Below, piece after piece: positions 24,128-35,657 of a stretch of 64,000 nt of DNA. The stretch spans positions 868,001 to 932,000 of the forward strand of contig JAKCOZ010000006.1 of NCBI GenBank assembly GCA_022605955.1, written 5' to 3'. The notes beneath the pieces were generated by a model that made no database searches, was not told the DNA's origin, and was given only the letters and a program-made list of their open reading frames with translations. Positions within the stretch are counted from its first letter, which is position 1. Each line of letters opens with the position of its first letter. This stretch comes from Rallus limicola (lineage: Eukaryota > Chordata > Aves > Gruiformes > Rallidae). The position numbers and the translations under genes are program-made.

Positions 24128-24468
24128 AATTCCAGTCCCTGAAAGGTGCCTGTAGGAAAGCTGGGGAAGAACTGTTCCAGAGGGCATGGAGTGATAGGAC
24201 GAGGGGGGATGGGTTAAACTAGAAAAGGGGAGATTTAGGTTGGGTATTAGGAAGAAGTTCTTCACTCTGAAGGTGGTATATTACTGTCCCAGGTTGCCCA
24301 GAGAGGTGGTGGGGGCCCCATCCCTGGAGACATTCAAGGTCAGGGTTGCTGAGGCCCTGAGCACCCTGCTCTAGTGAAGATGTCCCTGCTCACTGCAGGG
24401 GGTGGGACTAGATGGGCTTCAAAGGTCCCTTCCAACCTAACACCTTCTGTGACTCTATGATTCTATGG
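24128..24468 (+). mobile_element. CR1 LINE copy, group D
   Basis: Starts TTCCAGTCCCTGAAAGGTGC and ends TGTGACTCTATGATTCTATG. Together with 23863-24025 it forms a 5'-to-5' pair. Confidence 0.92.
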
Positions 24469-25744
24469 TGGTGGCTATCAAGGTGTTATGAGATCTCAAA
24501 TTTGAACCAAAGTTTTAATTCCATGAGTTGCCACAAATGGGATCAGGTCATACAGATTAACAATGACAGAGGCTCTTCAGCATAAATTTTACAGTAATAA
24601 GCTAAGGTTTTCCATCCAGAATAGCCTGGTATTTATCTCTAGTTTCTTCCCATCACACAAATAGGAGAAGCTGGATGCCACTCTTTTCCTCAAATTTTCC
24701 CCCCTAAGAAATTCAGCTGAATGGTCATGGGGAAAATTTAAACTTCTGCAAAAAAATCAATTTGATTTGGGAACAAATTCAGCCATGAGAGTTTGGAATC
24801 TGTCCTTGCAAAAGATGCTCTCATTACCTTTCTAAGTTTTTTTAAAAAAAATAAACTGATATTCACTATTCGGGGGTGGTGGTGGTGTATGTGTTTAACT
24901 CTCTTTGTCTTCATCCTGAACCCTTTCTTACATTTATTAGTCTCATCTTTCCATCAGAATAGATTTTTAGATATTATTAAGCATATTTGGCACAGGGCAG
25001 AAGACTTAGTGAGCTCCCAGCTCTCTCTTGTTACTCTTTAGATTTGTAATTCCCCAAAGATAAAGTAGTATTAGGAACAGTCCCCAGTTTTCTCTCCAAA
25101 GTAATTTCTGATTTCCATATTAATCAAAAATAGCTTTACCTTCGTCCTGCCCTAATCCTAGTAACAACATGGAAAGAAGATTACATTCTGTAGATGTCAG
25201 AAAAAGCAATTAAAATTTGCACATAAGAAGTGAAGGGGGGAGGAGTATCACCTCTTTATTTTGTGAGCTGAACAGGGAAATACCCTGACCTCAAATTGTT
25301 TGTTTCTTATTGGCTCTTTTCCTTTCGAAGTGTGTGGTAGAAAAGTCTTTTAATATTCAAAGATTAAAATTCTGGGCATTTCAGTAGAATGAGAGGGTTA
25401 CATGTGATGAGAAGAGACATTTTGAGGAGGGTGAGGATTGGCTGCAAAGAGCCTTGAATTTGCAGTTAGAGAGGTAAGTGACTATTAATAGCTTTGTCTG
25501 CAGAGATGGATATTCGTTGATCTTCCTGATGAGCCAGGAAAATGAACTTTGCAGCAGCAGACCAAATCTGTGTAGGTAGGGTGAGGCTGTAGCTGTTAAA
25601 CTAGAGGAAAAGAAGTTGCAGTGGTGAAGATGGCAAAGGAGGCTCGTACTGATGTAGCTGGATGGCAAAGGATGGGGTTTAGAGGTCTTCAACCTCAAGG
25701 ATTGTTGAAGTTTTGGGTGTAGTCTGGGGAAACAAGATCTGTCC
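24469..25744. other. Single-copy spacer, long CR1-free stretch
   Basis: About 1.3 kb. The left two thirds are AT-rich. 25380-25740 is purine-rich and looks like an eroded repeat of unknown type. No exon. Confidence 0.45.
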
Positions 25745-26086
25745 TAGAATCATAGACTGGTCTGGGTTGGAAGGGACCCCAAGGATCACACATTTCCAAC
25801 CCCCCTGCCACAGGCTGGACCACCAACCTCCAGGCCTGGAGCTACACAAGGTTGCCCATGGCCCCATCCAACCTGGCCTTGAACACCTCCAGGGACGGGG
25901 CACCCACCCCCTCTCTGGGCAGCCTGTTCCAGCCCCTCACCACTCTCTCTGTAAAGACCTTCCCCCTAATATCTAATCCAAATTTTTTCCTCCTTTAATA
26001 CATTCCCCTTGTCCTGCCATTATCTCCCCATATAAAAAGTTTATTCCCCTCCTGTTTGTATGCTTCCTTTGGGTACTGGAAGGCTG
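25745..26086 (-). mobile_element. CR1 LINE copy, group A
   Basis: Begins TAGAATCATAGACTGGTCTG. The 5' part is more diverged (TTTTTCCTCCTTTAATACAT replaces the usual CCTTCAGCTTCACTCC). Ends near GTACTGGAAGGCTG. Confidence 0.92.
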
Positions 26087-27117
26087 AGGGGGAAAGGAGG
26101 ATCACAGTAATCTGGGGAGTAACTGGAAAAAAATGTAGGAATGGCTTTTGTGGAGGTGAGGTGGAGCTACATTTGGTGTGACCCGCTCTTCTCTCAGGTG
26201 TCAGCCCTTGGGGTATATTCAGGGTGTTCTGTGGACAAGTCATACGTTGGGATGGTAGGTGTAATTGGCACAGAGGTGCTGTATACATTTGTACTTTTAG
26301 GTTAGCTTGTGCAAGACAAAGGCTTAGAAGTTGAGGAGAAGAGAAAGCCCTGACAGAGTCTGTGGAAACCTTATGGAAGCTGTAAACTTGGAAGTGGCAA
26401 AGGGGTATGTGACAATGTGTTGCTGCACTATGGACTCTGGGTGTATGTGTATATCTTCTCATGATCATTCTGTTGCCCTTGAGCTTTGGGAAAAGGGGAG
26501 TTTTATGTATCTATTTTCATAAATACAATTTATTCTTCATTTGTTCAGGTTACTGGAGATCATACAGTGAACTTGCCCTGTATCTCATGTAGTGTGTGAT
26601 TTAGCAAGGGGCTCCAGAGACATTTTATAATTACTGAACCCTTTGAATGGGACCCAATTTGCAGTTGGACTTAGATGATCATTGTAGGTCCCTTCCAACT
26701 GAATTATCCTATGCTATGATGTTCTTTTCTATTCTGCTCTGTTGTTTTAGTGAACAGTCTCTGGAGCATGTAACATCCTATACACAGTCATTCTCTTCCT
26801 GATACGCTTCTGCTGTTGAATAGACCCATTGTTGAAATTGGTTTCTTCCACCTGGCTGATAACCTCAGACCAATCTGAGGCACCATTATCAAACCCTCAT
26901 TTTGGATCCCAAAGGGCTCTCACCTTTGAAAGACGTGTGTTTATTTCAAAATTGATTCAGCAACTTGCTGTGTCCCTGGTGAGCACATTCAACACCTTCA
27001 GAATCTTTTCTTCACTTCCCCTGTGCACCACAACTGCCAATGACACGTTTAGTGAAGAAAAAACCCATCTGATTTCTTCCAGACCTATCCCAGCAGCGGT
27101 ATCTGAACCATGTTCCT
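26087..27117. other. Spacer with one small CR1 fragment
   Basis: Unique DNA apart from the fragment listed at 26661-26722. No exon recognised. Confidence 0.45.
26661..26722 (+). mobile_element. CR1 3' fragment, old (group H)
   Basis: A 62-base remnant: GTTGGACTTAGATGATCATT, then AGGTCCCTTCCAACTGAATT and a decayed tail CCTATGCTATGAT. Confidence 0.75.
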
Positions 27118-27684
27118 GGGGATTGCTTCTCTGCTCTACCCTCCTGAGGCCCCAGCTGGAGTCCTGTGTCCAGAGCTGGGGCCCCAACACAAGGAACATG
27201 TGGGACTGTTGGAGAGGGGTCAGAGGAGCCACGGAGATGATCTGAGGGCTGGAGCAGCTCCCCTATGGAGAGAGGCTGAGGGAGCTGGGCTGGTTCAGCC
27301 TGGAGAAGAGAAGGCTGTGGGGGGACCTCATTGCAGCCTGCCAGTCCCTGAAGGGAGCAGAGAAACAGGAGGGGAATCAGCTTGTTAAAGGGCAGAGCCT
27401 GGCAGGACAAGGGGGATGGAGTGAAGCTGAAGGAGGGAAGGGTTAGAGGAGATCTTAGGGGGAAGTTCTTTGCAGAGAGAGTGGTGAGGGGCTGGAACAG
27501 GCTGCCCAGAGAGGGGGTGGGTGCCCCGTTGCTAGAGGTGTTCAAGGCCAGGTTGGATGGGGCCCTGGGCAACCTTGTGTAGCTCCGGGCCTGGAGGTTG
27601 GTGTCCCTGCCTGTGGCAGGGGGGTTGGAGCTCTTTGATCCCTGAGGTCCCTTCTAACCCAGACCAGTCTATGATTCTGTGATT
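27118..27684 (+). mobile_element. CR1 LINE copy, group A
   Basis: Starts in the ORF2 segment encoding LRPQLESCVQSWGPNTR and runs through to GTCTATGATTCTGTGATT. Nearly full agreement with the copy at 34235. Confidence 0.94.
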
Positions 27685-28371
27685 TTCATTGTGGGAGAGT
27701 GATCCATTGCCTGGTACCAGATACAAAGAAAAACTGATAAATGCAATGATTTATTCTGTCCTAAGCAGTTACATCTCTACATAACACTGCCTTCCAGCCT
27801 GCATTGGCATTTTTCTTGCTCTAATCATGCAAAATGGAGCTTGTTCTGAAAGAACCATGGCTTTCTAAATTAACCTCATAATTTAGCTCATTTGTAATAA
27901 AAATCTCCTTTTGCACTAAACATTCTGCTGTGAAGCTTTTCTTCCTATTTCGAGTCGTTAAAAGCATTTTTAATTGTGACTGACAGCACGTGGAGCCCTT
28001 TGGAAATCTCTTTAAGATTCAAACTCATGAGATGTGCATTAGTTTGTTGTTGATAGGGAAAAAAATCTCCTACAAAAAAAAAAAAAAAAAGAAATGATTG
28101 TCTTCCTGCATTTTGTATTCTACTTTGGCAGGAGTTTGCTTGGGGGAAAAGTTAAAACTTCTCCAACCAGAGCTGTGATGGTGACAAACTGGCCTCGGGT
28201 CATTTCTTCTCCTTGACATTTGCAAATCAGCCAGTTGGAGAGCGTTAGATATCTTTACCCAGCTCCTTTGCCTTGAAACCATGTTGCAGGGGGACTTTAC
28301 ATTTCACCATTCCAGCCTGGTGAAGGTCTGGTTTTTCTGGTTTGTTTTATGTTGTTTCTCTGTTCAAGCAG
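27685..28371. other. Single-copy spacer
   Basis: AT-rich unique DNA with an A run at about 28074-28090. Could contain conserved noncoding sequence, but this cannot be told from one species. Confidence 0.45.
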
Positions 28372-29095
28372 AATCACGGAATCTTTAAGGTTGGTCAGGC
28401 CCCAGCTGGAATATTGTGTCCAGTGCTGGGCTCCCTGGGATAAAAAAGACAGGGATCTCCTGGAGAGAGTCCAGAGGAGGGACAGGGAGATGATGAAAGG
28501 CCTGGAGCATCTCCCCTGTGAGGAAAGGCTGAGTGAGCTGGGGCTGTTCAGCCTGGAGAGAAGCAGCCTGAGAGGGGATCTGATCAATGGGGATCAAGAG
28601 CTGAAGGCTGGGACACAGGGGGGCATGGCCAGGCTCTTCTCAGTGTCTGTGGGGACAGGACAAGGGGTGATGGCCTCAAGTTGGAGCACAGGGACTTTCC
28701 CCCCAATCTGGGGAAGAACTTTTACCAGGTGAGGGAGCCCTGGGACAGGCTGCCCAGGGGGTGTGGAGTCTCCTTCTCTGGAGAGATTCCAGCCCTGTCT
28801 GGACACCGACCTGTGCAATATGAGCGAGGGACCCTGCTTTGGCAGGGGGGTTGGGCCTGATGATCTCTGGAGCTCCCTTCCAGCCCCTACGGTTCTGTGA
28901 GTCTGTGAAAAGACCTGTAAGATCATCAAGTCCAACCATCGCTCCAACACCAACATGTCAACTAAACCATGTCCTGGAGTGCTACATCTACAGGTTTTTT
29001 GAACCCTACCAGGGGTGGTGACTCCACCACGTCTCTGTGCATCATGTCCCAAAGTCTGACTACTCTTTCAAATGTTTCCTAATATCTGATCTAAA
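28372..29095 (-). mobile_element. Older CR1 copy (group H), split by a nested CR1
   Basis: Two pieces of one minus-strand element. 28372-28395 is the 3' tip (AGAATCACGGAATCTTTAAG then GTTGG). 28911-29095 continues exactly where that stops (AAAAGACCTGTAAGATCATC, then ACCATGTCCTGGAGTGCTAC and TTTCCTAATATCTGATC). A plus-strand group E copy sits between them. Confidence 0.9.
28396..28910 (+). mobile_element. CR1 LINE copy, group E, nested in an older CR1
   Basis: Begins TCAGGCCCCAGCTGGAATAT, with sense residues [20 protein letters not shown], and ends GGTTCTGTGAGTCTGTG. Its insertion separated the GGTTGG and AAAAGACC of the host element with no obvious target duplication. Confidence 0.93.
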
Positions 29096-29360
29096 GTACG
29101 TGTGCTGTTGCTCAGGAGCTTGTGTGAAATGTGTGGGTATGCCTTTGAGATGCTTCTATTGCCTGTGGTCTCTCTGAAGTCTCCCCAGCACGTTTATCAA
29201 TGGATTTAATGTGTAGGAATAACCTTGGAAGGTGGAGCATGTGATGGGCACACCAGCGCTGTGGGAGTCGGCAAAGGCATGAGTATGTTTTTCCCGTTTG
29301 GATGTTTTACAGTACTGAAAATGAAATTTCAACTGATCAGCAGTTTTCAGAGCCATTCCA

Positions 29361-29734
29361 TAGAATCCTGGAATCTCCTGAGCTGGAAGGGACTGATATG
29401 GATCATGGAGTCCAAGCCCTGGCTCCACACAGGCCCAGCCCAGTCAGAGCAGGGCACTGAGCGCATCGGCCAGACGCTTCTTGCCCTCAGCCCAGCTCGG
29501 GGCTGGGACCCCTTCCCTGGGGAGCCTGTGCCAGCGCCCGACCCCCCTCCCAGGACAGAACCTCTTCCTGACACCCAGCCTAAACCTCCCCTGGCAGCTT
29601 CACGCCGTTCCCTGGGCTTCCAGCCCTGGGCCCCAAAGAGAGGAGAGATATCGGCGCTGCCCCTTCGCTCCCCTGGGCAGGAAGCCACAGACCCCATCAG
29701 GTCTCCCCTCAGCCTCCTCTTCTCCAGGCTGAAC
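29361..29734 (-). mobile_element. CR1 LINE copy, group B (young)
   Basis: TAGAATCCTGGAATCTCCTG, then the CpG-bearing GAGCGCATCGGCCAGACG block. The minus-strand ORF2 frame is open from 29736 down to 29347. Truncated just after CTCCAGGCTGAAC. Confidence 0.94.
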
Positions 29735-31197
29735 AAAGCATTTTGCTGGTTGGTAGAGGCAGTCTGAAGTCAGACAATTTAAATTTTGCTGGATTTTGGA
29801 TACTGTGAATGTCATTTGGTTCTCAGGACTTCATGACTCATGTTTTTCAAAAACCTTAATTCTGAACAAGTTTGGTCCTGCAACACCCTCTTACTTATCA
29901 CATGTGTGTGGAGGTAATACAGATGCTCATCTTTCCTTTTCCCAGAATAACTTCAGGGTGTGCTGGATGGTCCTTCTCCTCAAAGGCAAAGGTGTCATAA
30001 GAGCAGTAAGAACTTGTCTTCAGAAAAGGTGTTGGTGTGAGGTTTGGATGTTTTAAACCAGGCTGGATGATGTAGGAAGTGGTCTAGCACTGCCAAAAAT
30101 ACATAAAATTGGCAGCTAAATAGCTCTTTGCACCTCTTGGTTTCCCTTACTCCATTTCAAACCCACAGATGAATCGAAGGGAAAACATCAGCAGCAAGCT
30201 CAGGAAATCCAGAAGTTAATGGGTTCTGCAGGATGGAGGAGGTGCTTGGACCAGATCCTGCTGCTGCTTTATTCAGCCCAGGTGGCAACTTCCTTGGACG
30301 CAAGACTACACGCCACAGAGCTGGTTCTTCATCACCATTTCAATCTTTACTTTCAATTCTCTTTATTGTCAGATGGCAGCTTTTTTTATTGCAGTTCATA
30401 GTGCTGTTGTAAGCCCTATGGGATGGGTCCATCTTGATACACATAAAAAAATGACAAGCTCTGGTAGAGCTAAAAGAAATTGTCAGAGGAGAAGAAAGGC
30501 TGTTGGGAAGTGGTTCAGCCCTTTCCCTTTGCCTTTCTCCTGCATAAGAATGGTGGGAAAGCTAAAGGAATCATTTAGGAATCCCGTCTTCCTAAAATGG
30601 GATCAGCAAGGCCTTCAACTTCTCTGTGGTATATCTGCTAAAATTAATTGGTTGTATTTACTGTGACCTGAGGGGTGGTGGACCCTACCAGGTGTCTTTC
30701 CTGCTGTGTAGCCCATAGTCATGTGAGAATCCAATAGTTGGCAATGAGGATGTCTCCTGAGGGTTGTGGTCTTCTCACTCTCAGTTCTGTCTCAGGGAGC
30801 TGCTAACTCTTTAGGTACCTCTAGGTATCTCCAGGTAGGATGCTCAGGTTGGATACCTTCCATTGTCTCTGAGAAAGGGTTGTATTTTAAGTAGCAGGTT
30901 TCCTTGAGCTCACTTAAAATGTGAGGCAACCTTATGGTGAACAGAACAAGTTCACAAAGCACAGAGGTGAATTCTGGGTTAAAATAATGGCAAAATTTGT
31001 CTTCTGTTGATGGGAAGTCTTCAAAGTGTCCTGTGCTCATGGAACTTAGGGAGTTCTGGATGCTTCAAGGACTCAGGGATTTCTTTGGCCTGCCTTTGCT
31101 TGACACATCTCCCCTGTTTTCTTGCCCTTAGATTTTAAATTTGCCTCTGAATTTGTTGATTCATTAACGATGTAGGTTTTGGACATTCATGAAATAT
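29735..31197. other. Single-copy spacer, longest CR1-free stretch
   Basis: About 1.46 kb of unique DNA. Several short open frames, none with a recognisable domain or convincing splice sites. Confidence 0.5.
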
Positions 31198-31625
31198 GCT
31201 CAGAAGGTTGGAGCCCCTCTCCTCTGGAGCCAGGCTGGGAGAGCTGGGCTGGCTCAGCCCAGAGAAGAGAAGGCTGCTTCTGGGGAGAGCTCTGAGCCCC
31301 TTCCCATCCCTCAAGGGGCTCCAGGAGAGCTGGAGAGGGGCTGGTGCCCAGGGCAGGGAGGTCCAGGCCCAGGGGAATGGCCTTCAGCTGCAGGAGAGCA
31401 GCTGGAGAAGGGCTGGGAGGCAGAAATCCTTCCTAGAGAGAGGGGAGATCCTGGCCCAGGGTGCCCAGAGAAGCAGGGGCTGCCCCTGGCTCCCTGGCAG
31501 GGTTCAAGGCTGGGTTGGATGGGGCTTGGGGCACCCTGGGCTGGTGGGGGTGTCCTTGTCCATGACAGAGAGGGCACTGGGAGGTCTTTGAGATCCCTTC
31601 CCACCCAAACCAGTCGGTGATTCTC
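31198..31625 (+). mobile_element. CR1 LINE copy, group G
   Basis: Sense ORF2 residues (GARLGELGWLSPEKRRL) remain in frame for about 130 codons. Ends CAAACCAGTCGGTGATTCTC. Confidence 0.92.
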
Positions 31626-31752
31626 TGGCTTTGACAACTTTTTCCTCTCCATGTCCATGATGAGTGGGCTTTGGGCTCCCATTTGGCTTTGCTCTTCCTT
31701 TTTGCAATAGCAAGGTGTTGAAGCACCCCCACCAGCTAAACCAGGGAAAACC

Positions 31753-31820
31753 AGCTTTGACAGGGGGGTTGGACATGATGATCTCTTGAGGTCCCTTCCA
31801 ACCCCCAGGATTCTGTGATT
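31753..31820 (+). mobile_element. CR1 3' tip, group E-like
   Basis: Only 68 bases: TTTGACAGGGGGGTTGGACA, then AGGTCCCTTCCAACCCCCAG and GATTCTGTGATTATG. Confidence 0.85.
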
Positions 31821-32929
31821 ATGAAAATGTTGATCCCTGAGATAAGTTTGCAGAGAAGCCAGACTGTTTGCAATCCAGATGCTTCACCGATGTGCTGATA
31901 TTTTGACTTCCAAATCCCAAGCAGGAAAGAAAGAGCATGAATGGTCTTCTCCAGGGAAACAGTCACAAAAGGAAGCTGTAACCTGTCATTTGGGATGAAG
32001 CACAAGCCAGAATTCATTTTTACTGGAGGTCAGAGGAAGTTGAGAAAATGGCACTGAAGCCAGATCTTTTGTCTACATGCAGAGAGGTGTCTATGATAGG
32101 TCTTGATGTGGGTGGCCTGGTTGACTTTTATCTTCTAGGAATGCAGTCAGCATTTGTCCATAATTTTTTTCTGTTGCTCCTCCTTCAGTTTCATAGCATT
32201 ACTGTTGCTTTTCCATGAGGCAAACTGATGATTATGAATTTCCTAATTATTCCAGCCGTAATTCTGCTCACCCTGGCATTTGCTTCCAGCCCATTTGCTT
32301 TGGAGGAATATAAGTAACTTCAGAGTTCATGAGTGGCTGCTTCAGGCAAACCAGGGAGGGCTCAGATGTGCCTGCAATGAATTGTGGAGCTTGGAAGTGA
32401 AGTATGTTTCCTGTAATGCTTCCAACACAAATTTAAAACCCACCATGGTTCTACTAGAGCTGTCACCATTTTACTACAAATCAAATGCTAAATTGGGTCT
32501 TTCCTGTCTTGTTATAGTTCTGAATTTCTCTTCTACTGGCCCTTTCATTTTTGAAAAGTATCCTTGGTGTCTCCCCAGGATCTTTCTTAGTCATAAAACT
32601 CCTGGATGGATGATTTTTGTTGGCAATTCCAGTGTTTGTTAAACTCCATGTTTAGAGTGTGGAGAAAGAACCTGTTTCCAGTTTGAGGAATTCTCATTCC
32701 ACCATTATTTTTACAATGGAAACATCAGTTTTTCCAGATGGACCCATAGATGTGTTCATAACTTCTCCTTTCTCTGAGTCACAAACAGGCTCCAGTAGAG
32801 GGAAGGTGTTGAGTTGTCACCAGATTCATTCTGGTATTTTGAGGCAGTGCTGGATTTGAGCTCAACAAAAACCCTAAACACACTCATGGGGAGTGCCTGA
32901 GTAGCCACAGCTCCTGGTGGATCCTAGAA
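31821..32929. other. Single-copy spacer
   Basis: About 1.1 kb, AT-rich. A 120-codon plus-strand frame (32280-32642) is the longest non-CR1 frame in the window. It has no recognised domain and ordinary intronic composition, so it is not called as a gene. Confidence 0.5.
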
Positions 32930-33130
32930 GCATCAAGGTTGGAAAAGACCTTTAAGATCATCAAGTCCAACTGTCAGCCCTACATCATCATAACCTCTAA
33001 ACCATCTCCTGAAGCACTTCGTCTACCCAGTTTTTAAACAGCCTCAGGCATGGCAACTCTACCACCTCCCTGGGCAGCCTGTTCCAATGCTTCACCACTC
33101 CCTTGGTGAAGAAATTTTTCCTAATATCCA
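32930..33130 (-). mobile_element. CR1 copy, old (group H)
   Basis: Lacks the octamer tail but keeps AGGTTGGAAAAGACCTTTAA, GATCATCAAGTCCAACTGTC, CCTCCCTGGGCAGCCTGTTC and TTTTTCCTAATATCCAAGC. Confidence 0.88.
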
Positions 33131-33277
33131 AGCTATCTGATGGCAGGAATTTAGATATTTGGAAACAGCCTGACCATTGCAGGGTTCACCGCTTGGCAGT
33201 TCTTATGAGGTCAGTTGTACCAGTCTAAACTCAAGCAGGGTGATGGCTGGACAGAAACCTCAGTTATTGATAGCAAG

Positions 33278-33855
33278 AGAATCATAGAAACATAGAATGC
33301 ATTAGGTTGGAAGGGACCTTTAAAGGTCATCTAGTCCCACCCCCTAATATCAGGGACTCCCTAATATCCAACCTAAAACCTTTTCCAGTTTAACCCATCC
33401 CCCTCATCCTATCACTCCATGCCCTCAGGAACAGTTCTTCCCCAGCTTCCTACAGGCACCTTTCAGGGGCTGGAAGGGGCTCTAAGGTCCCCCTGGAGCC
33501 TCCTCTTCTCCAGGCTGAGCCAGCCCAACTCTCCCAGCCTGGCTTCACAGCAGAGCTGCTCCAGCCCTTGGGGCATTTTTGTGGCCTCCTCTGGATGTGC
33601 TCCAGCAGGTCCATGTCCTTCTTGTGCTGAGGGCTCCAGAGCTGGACACAGCACTGCAGGTGAGGTCTCCCCAGAGCAGAGGAGAGCAGAGGGGCAGAAT
33701 CCCCTCTCTCCATCTGCTGGCCACACTCCTTGGGCTGCAGCCCAGGATGGGGTTGGCCTTCTGGGCTGCAGATGCACATTGGTGGCGCATGTCCAGCTTC
33801 TCATCCCTGAGTCCCCCCAAGCTGTTGTCCTCAGGGCTGCTTTTCAGCACATCAA
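33278..33855 (-). mobile_element. CR1 LINE copy, group D, internally deleted
   Basis: After the 3' block the copy jumps from the ATCTAGTCCCACCCCCT region straight to TAATATCCAACCT, losing the usual stretch between. The 10-base word CCCTAATATC stands at 33342-33351 and 33359-33368 around the deletion. The rest reads ORF2 on the minus strand up to about VLKSSPEDNSL. Confidence 0.92.
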
Positions 33856-34234
33856 GGTTAGATCTCCTCTTAATTTCATCTATATTTTGGATCTCAGAGG
33901 CTTGCTGGGTGTTTTAAGATCTCATTCTATTTTCTTCTAGGACAAAAGCTAAGATTTAGCTCATTGTTGACGTGAGGCTGGGTATTCAATTCAGAGTTTC
34001 ACTTAGAAAATAAAGCTGTTATTCAATTGTGCTTTTCCCTACCATTGCTGGCTGAGAGGAGACACTGCAAGACGATGACTCAGTATAAATTAATTGTAAT
34101 GCATTGATTTCACACTTGTAAATCTACACAAGTTCATTAGTATTGAACAAGACTGTAGGAGGACTGGCTGACCAGGTGCCTGGTCATTATTTGACCAAGC
34201 TTTGGCATGCTTATGCCAGAATAGACACCCAATA
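33856..34234. other. Single-copy spacer
   Basis: AT-rich unique DNA. Nothing recognised. Confidence 0.5.
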
Positions 34235-34834
34235 CATCAGCAGAGGGGTGACCAGCAGAGACAGGGAGGGGATTGTCCCTCTCTGCTCTGCCCTCAGGAG
34301 GCCCCAGCTGGAGTCCTGTGTTCAGAGCTGGGGCCCCAACACAAGGAAGATGTGGGACTGTTGGAGAGGGGTCAGAGGAGCCACGGAGATGCTCAGAGGG
34401 CTGGAGCAGCTCCCCTATGGAGAGAGGCTGAGGGAGCTGGGCTGGTTCAGCCTGGAGAAGAGAAGGCTGTGGGGGGACCTCATTGCAGCCTGCCAGTCCC
34501 TGAAGGGAGCAGAGAAACAGGAGGGGAATCAGCTTGTTAAAGGGCAAAGACTGGCAGGACAAGGGGGATGGAGTGAAGCTGGAGGAGGGAAGGGTTAGAG
34601 GAGATCTTAGGGGGAAGTTCTTTGCAGAGAGAGTGGTGAGGGGCTGGAAGGGGCTGCCCAGAGAGGGGGTGAGTGCCCCATCCCTGGGGGTGTTCAAGGC
34701 CAGGCTGGATGGGGCCCTGGGCAACCTTGTGTAGCTCCAGGCCTGGAGGTTGGTGTCCCTGGCTGTGGCAGGGGGATTGGAACTGTGTGATCCTTGGGGT
34801 CCCTTCCAACCCAGACCAGTCTGGGATTCTATGA
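34235..34834 (+). mobile_element. CR1 LINE copy, group A
   Basis: Near-consensus. Sense frames are open over most of the C-terminal ORF2 ([23 protein letters not shown] start). Ends GTCTGGGATTCTATGATC. Confidence 0.94.
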
Positions 34835-35657
34835 TCACCAAGAACATCCTCTGTGTATGACCCCACTTGATGTTTGCCAAGTAACCTGGAGCTTACATTT
34901 AAAAGAAGGAGCAAAATCTCTTGAGAGTGTTGCATAAGGGTTCTCTTTCTCAAACCAGCCTGATAAAATCAGATTCCTATAAGAAATCGAGTTCCTCTTT
35001 CCTTTGGAGTGTGATATGTGTGAAAACTCTTCCTCAGAGACCTTCTTCACCATCACACAATTGCACATGGGTAGGCCCATGGGTGATGGGTCTTGGGTTT
35101 TCTTTCAGCTGATGCTGCTAAAACAGTTCATCCTTTCCAGTGAGGTTTAACTTAATGAAGAGATGTCCCTTTGGGTTTGAAGGAACAGAATCTCTGCAAA
35201 CTTGGGCTTTTTGTGTTGACTTAATTCATTTGGTAACGAGGAGGCTGATTTCAGCTACGCTGATTAAAAGAATGCTAATTCAAAGCATCATTCCTTCAGT
35301 CAGTCCCTTGAAAAATCTGCTGAGAAGCCAGCAACTGCTTTCTAGAACGATGCTTTGAAAATATTGCAGGGGAAATAATTTAGCATGAAGGTATTTTTAA
35401 TAGGCAATTTCCAACTGTGTGGAAAAAATAAATCCCATTCCTCAGAAAAGGAATTTCTAGCTTGATGGATACTTCTTTTTTAATAGGTGTATATTAAATA
35501 GCATCTCCCATCTTTTAAAGCTGAATTGAAAATGAAATGATTAACAGGTCTTCACAACATCCTATATGGAGCACAGTTACCCCAGGGAGACCTCTTTGGA
35601 CCTCCTTCTCCAACCACCTGTCCACTTTGAGTCTCTGCTGCTGATCCCTCCCAAAAT
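34835..35657. other. Single-copy spacer
   Basis: AT-rich unique DNA. Nothing recognised. Confidence 0.5.

Noticed and set aside
32280..32642. 120-codon plus-strand frame in unique DNA
   Set aside because: No domain, no splice context, ordinary intronic composition. A frame of this length is expected by chance in 64 kb of six-frame AT-rich DNA.
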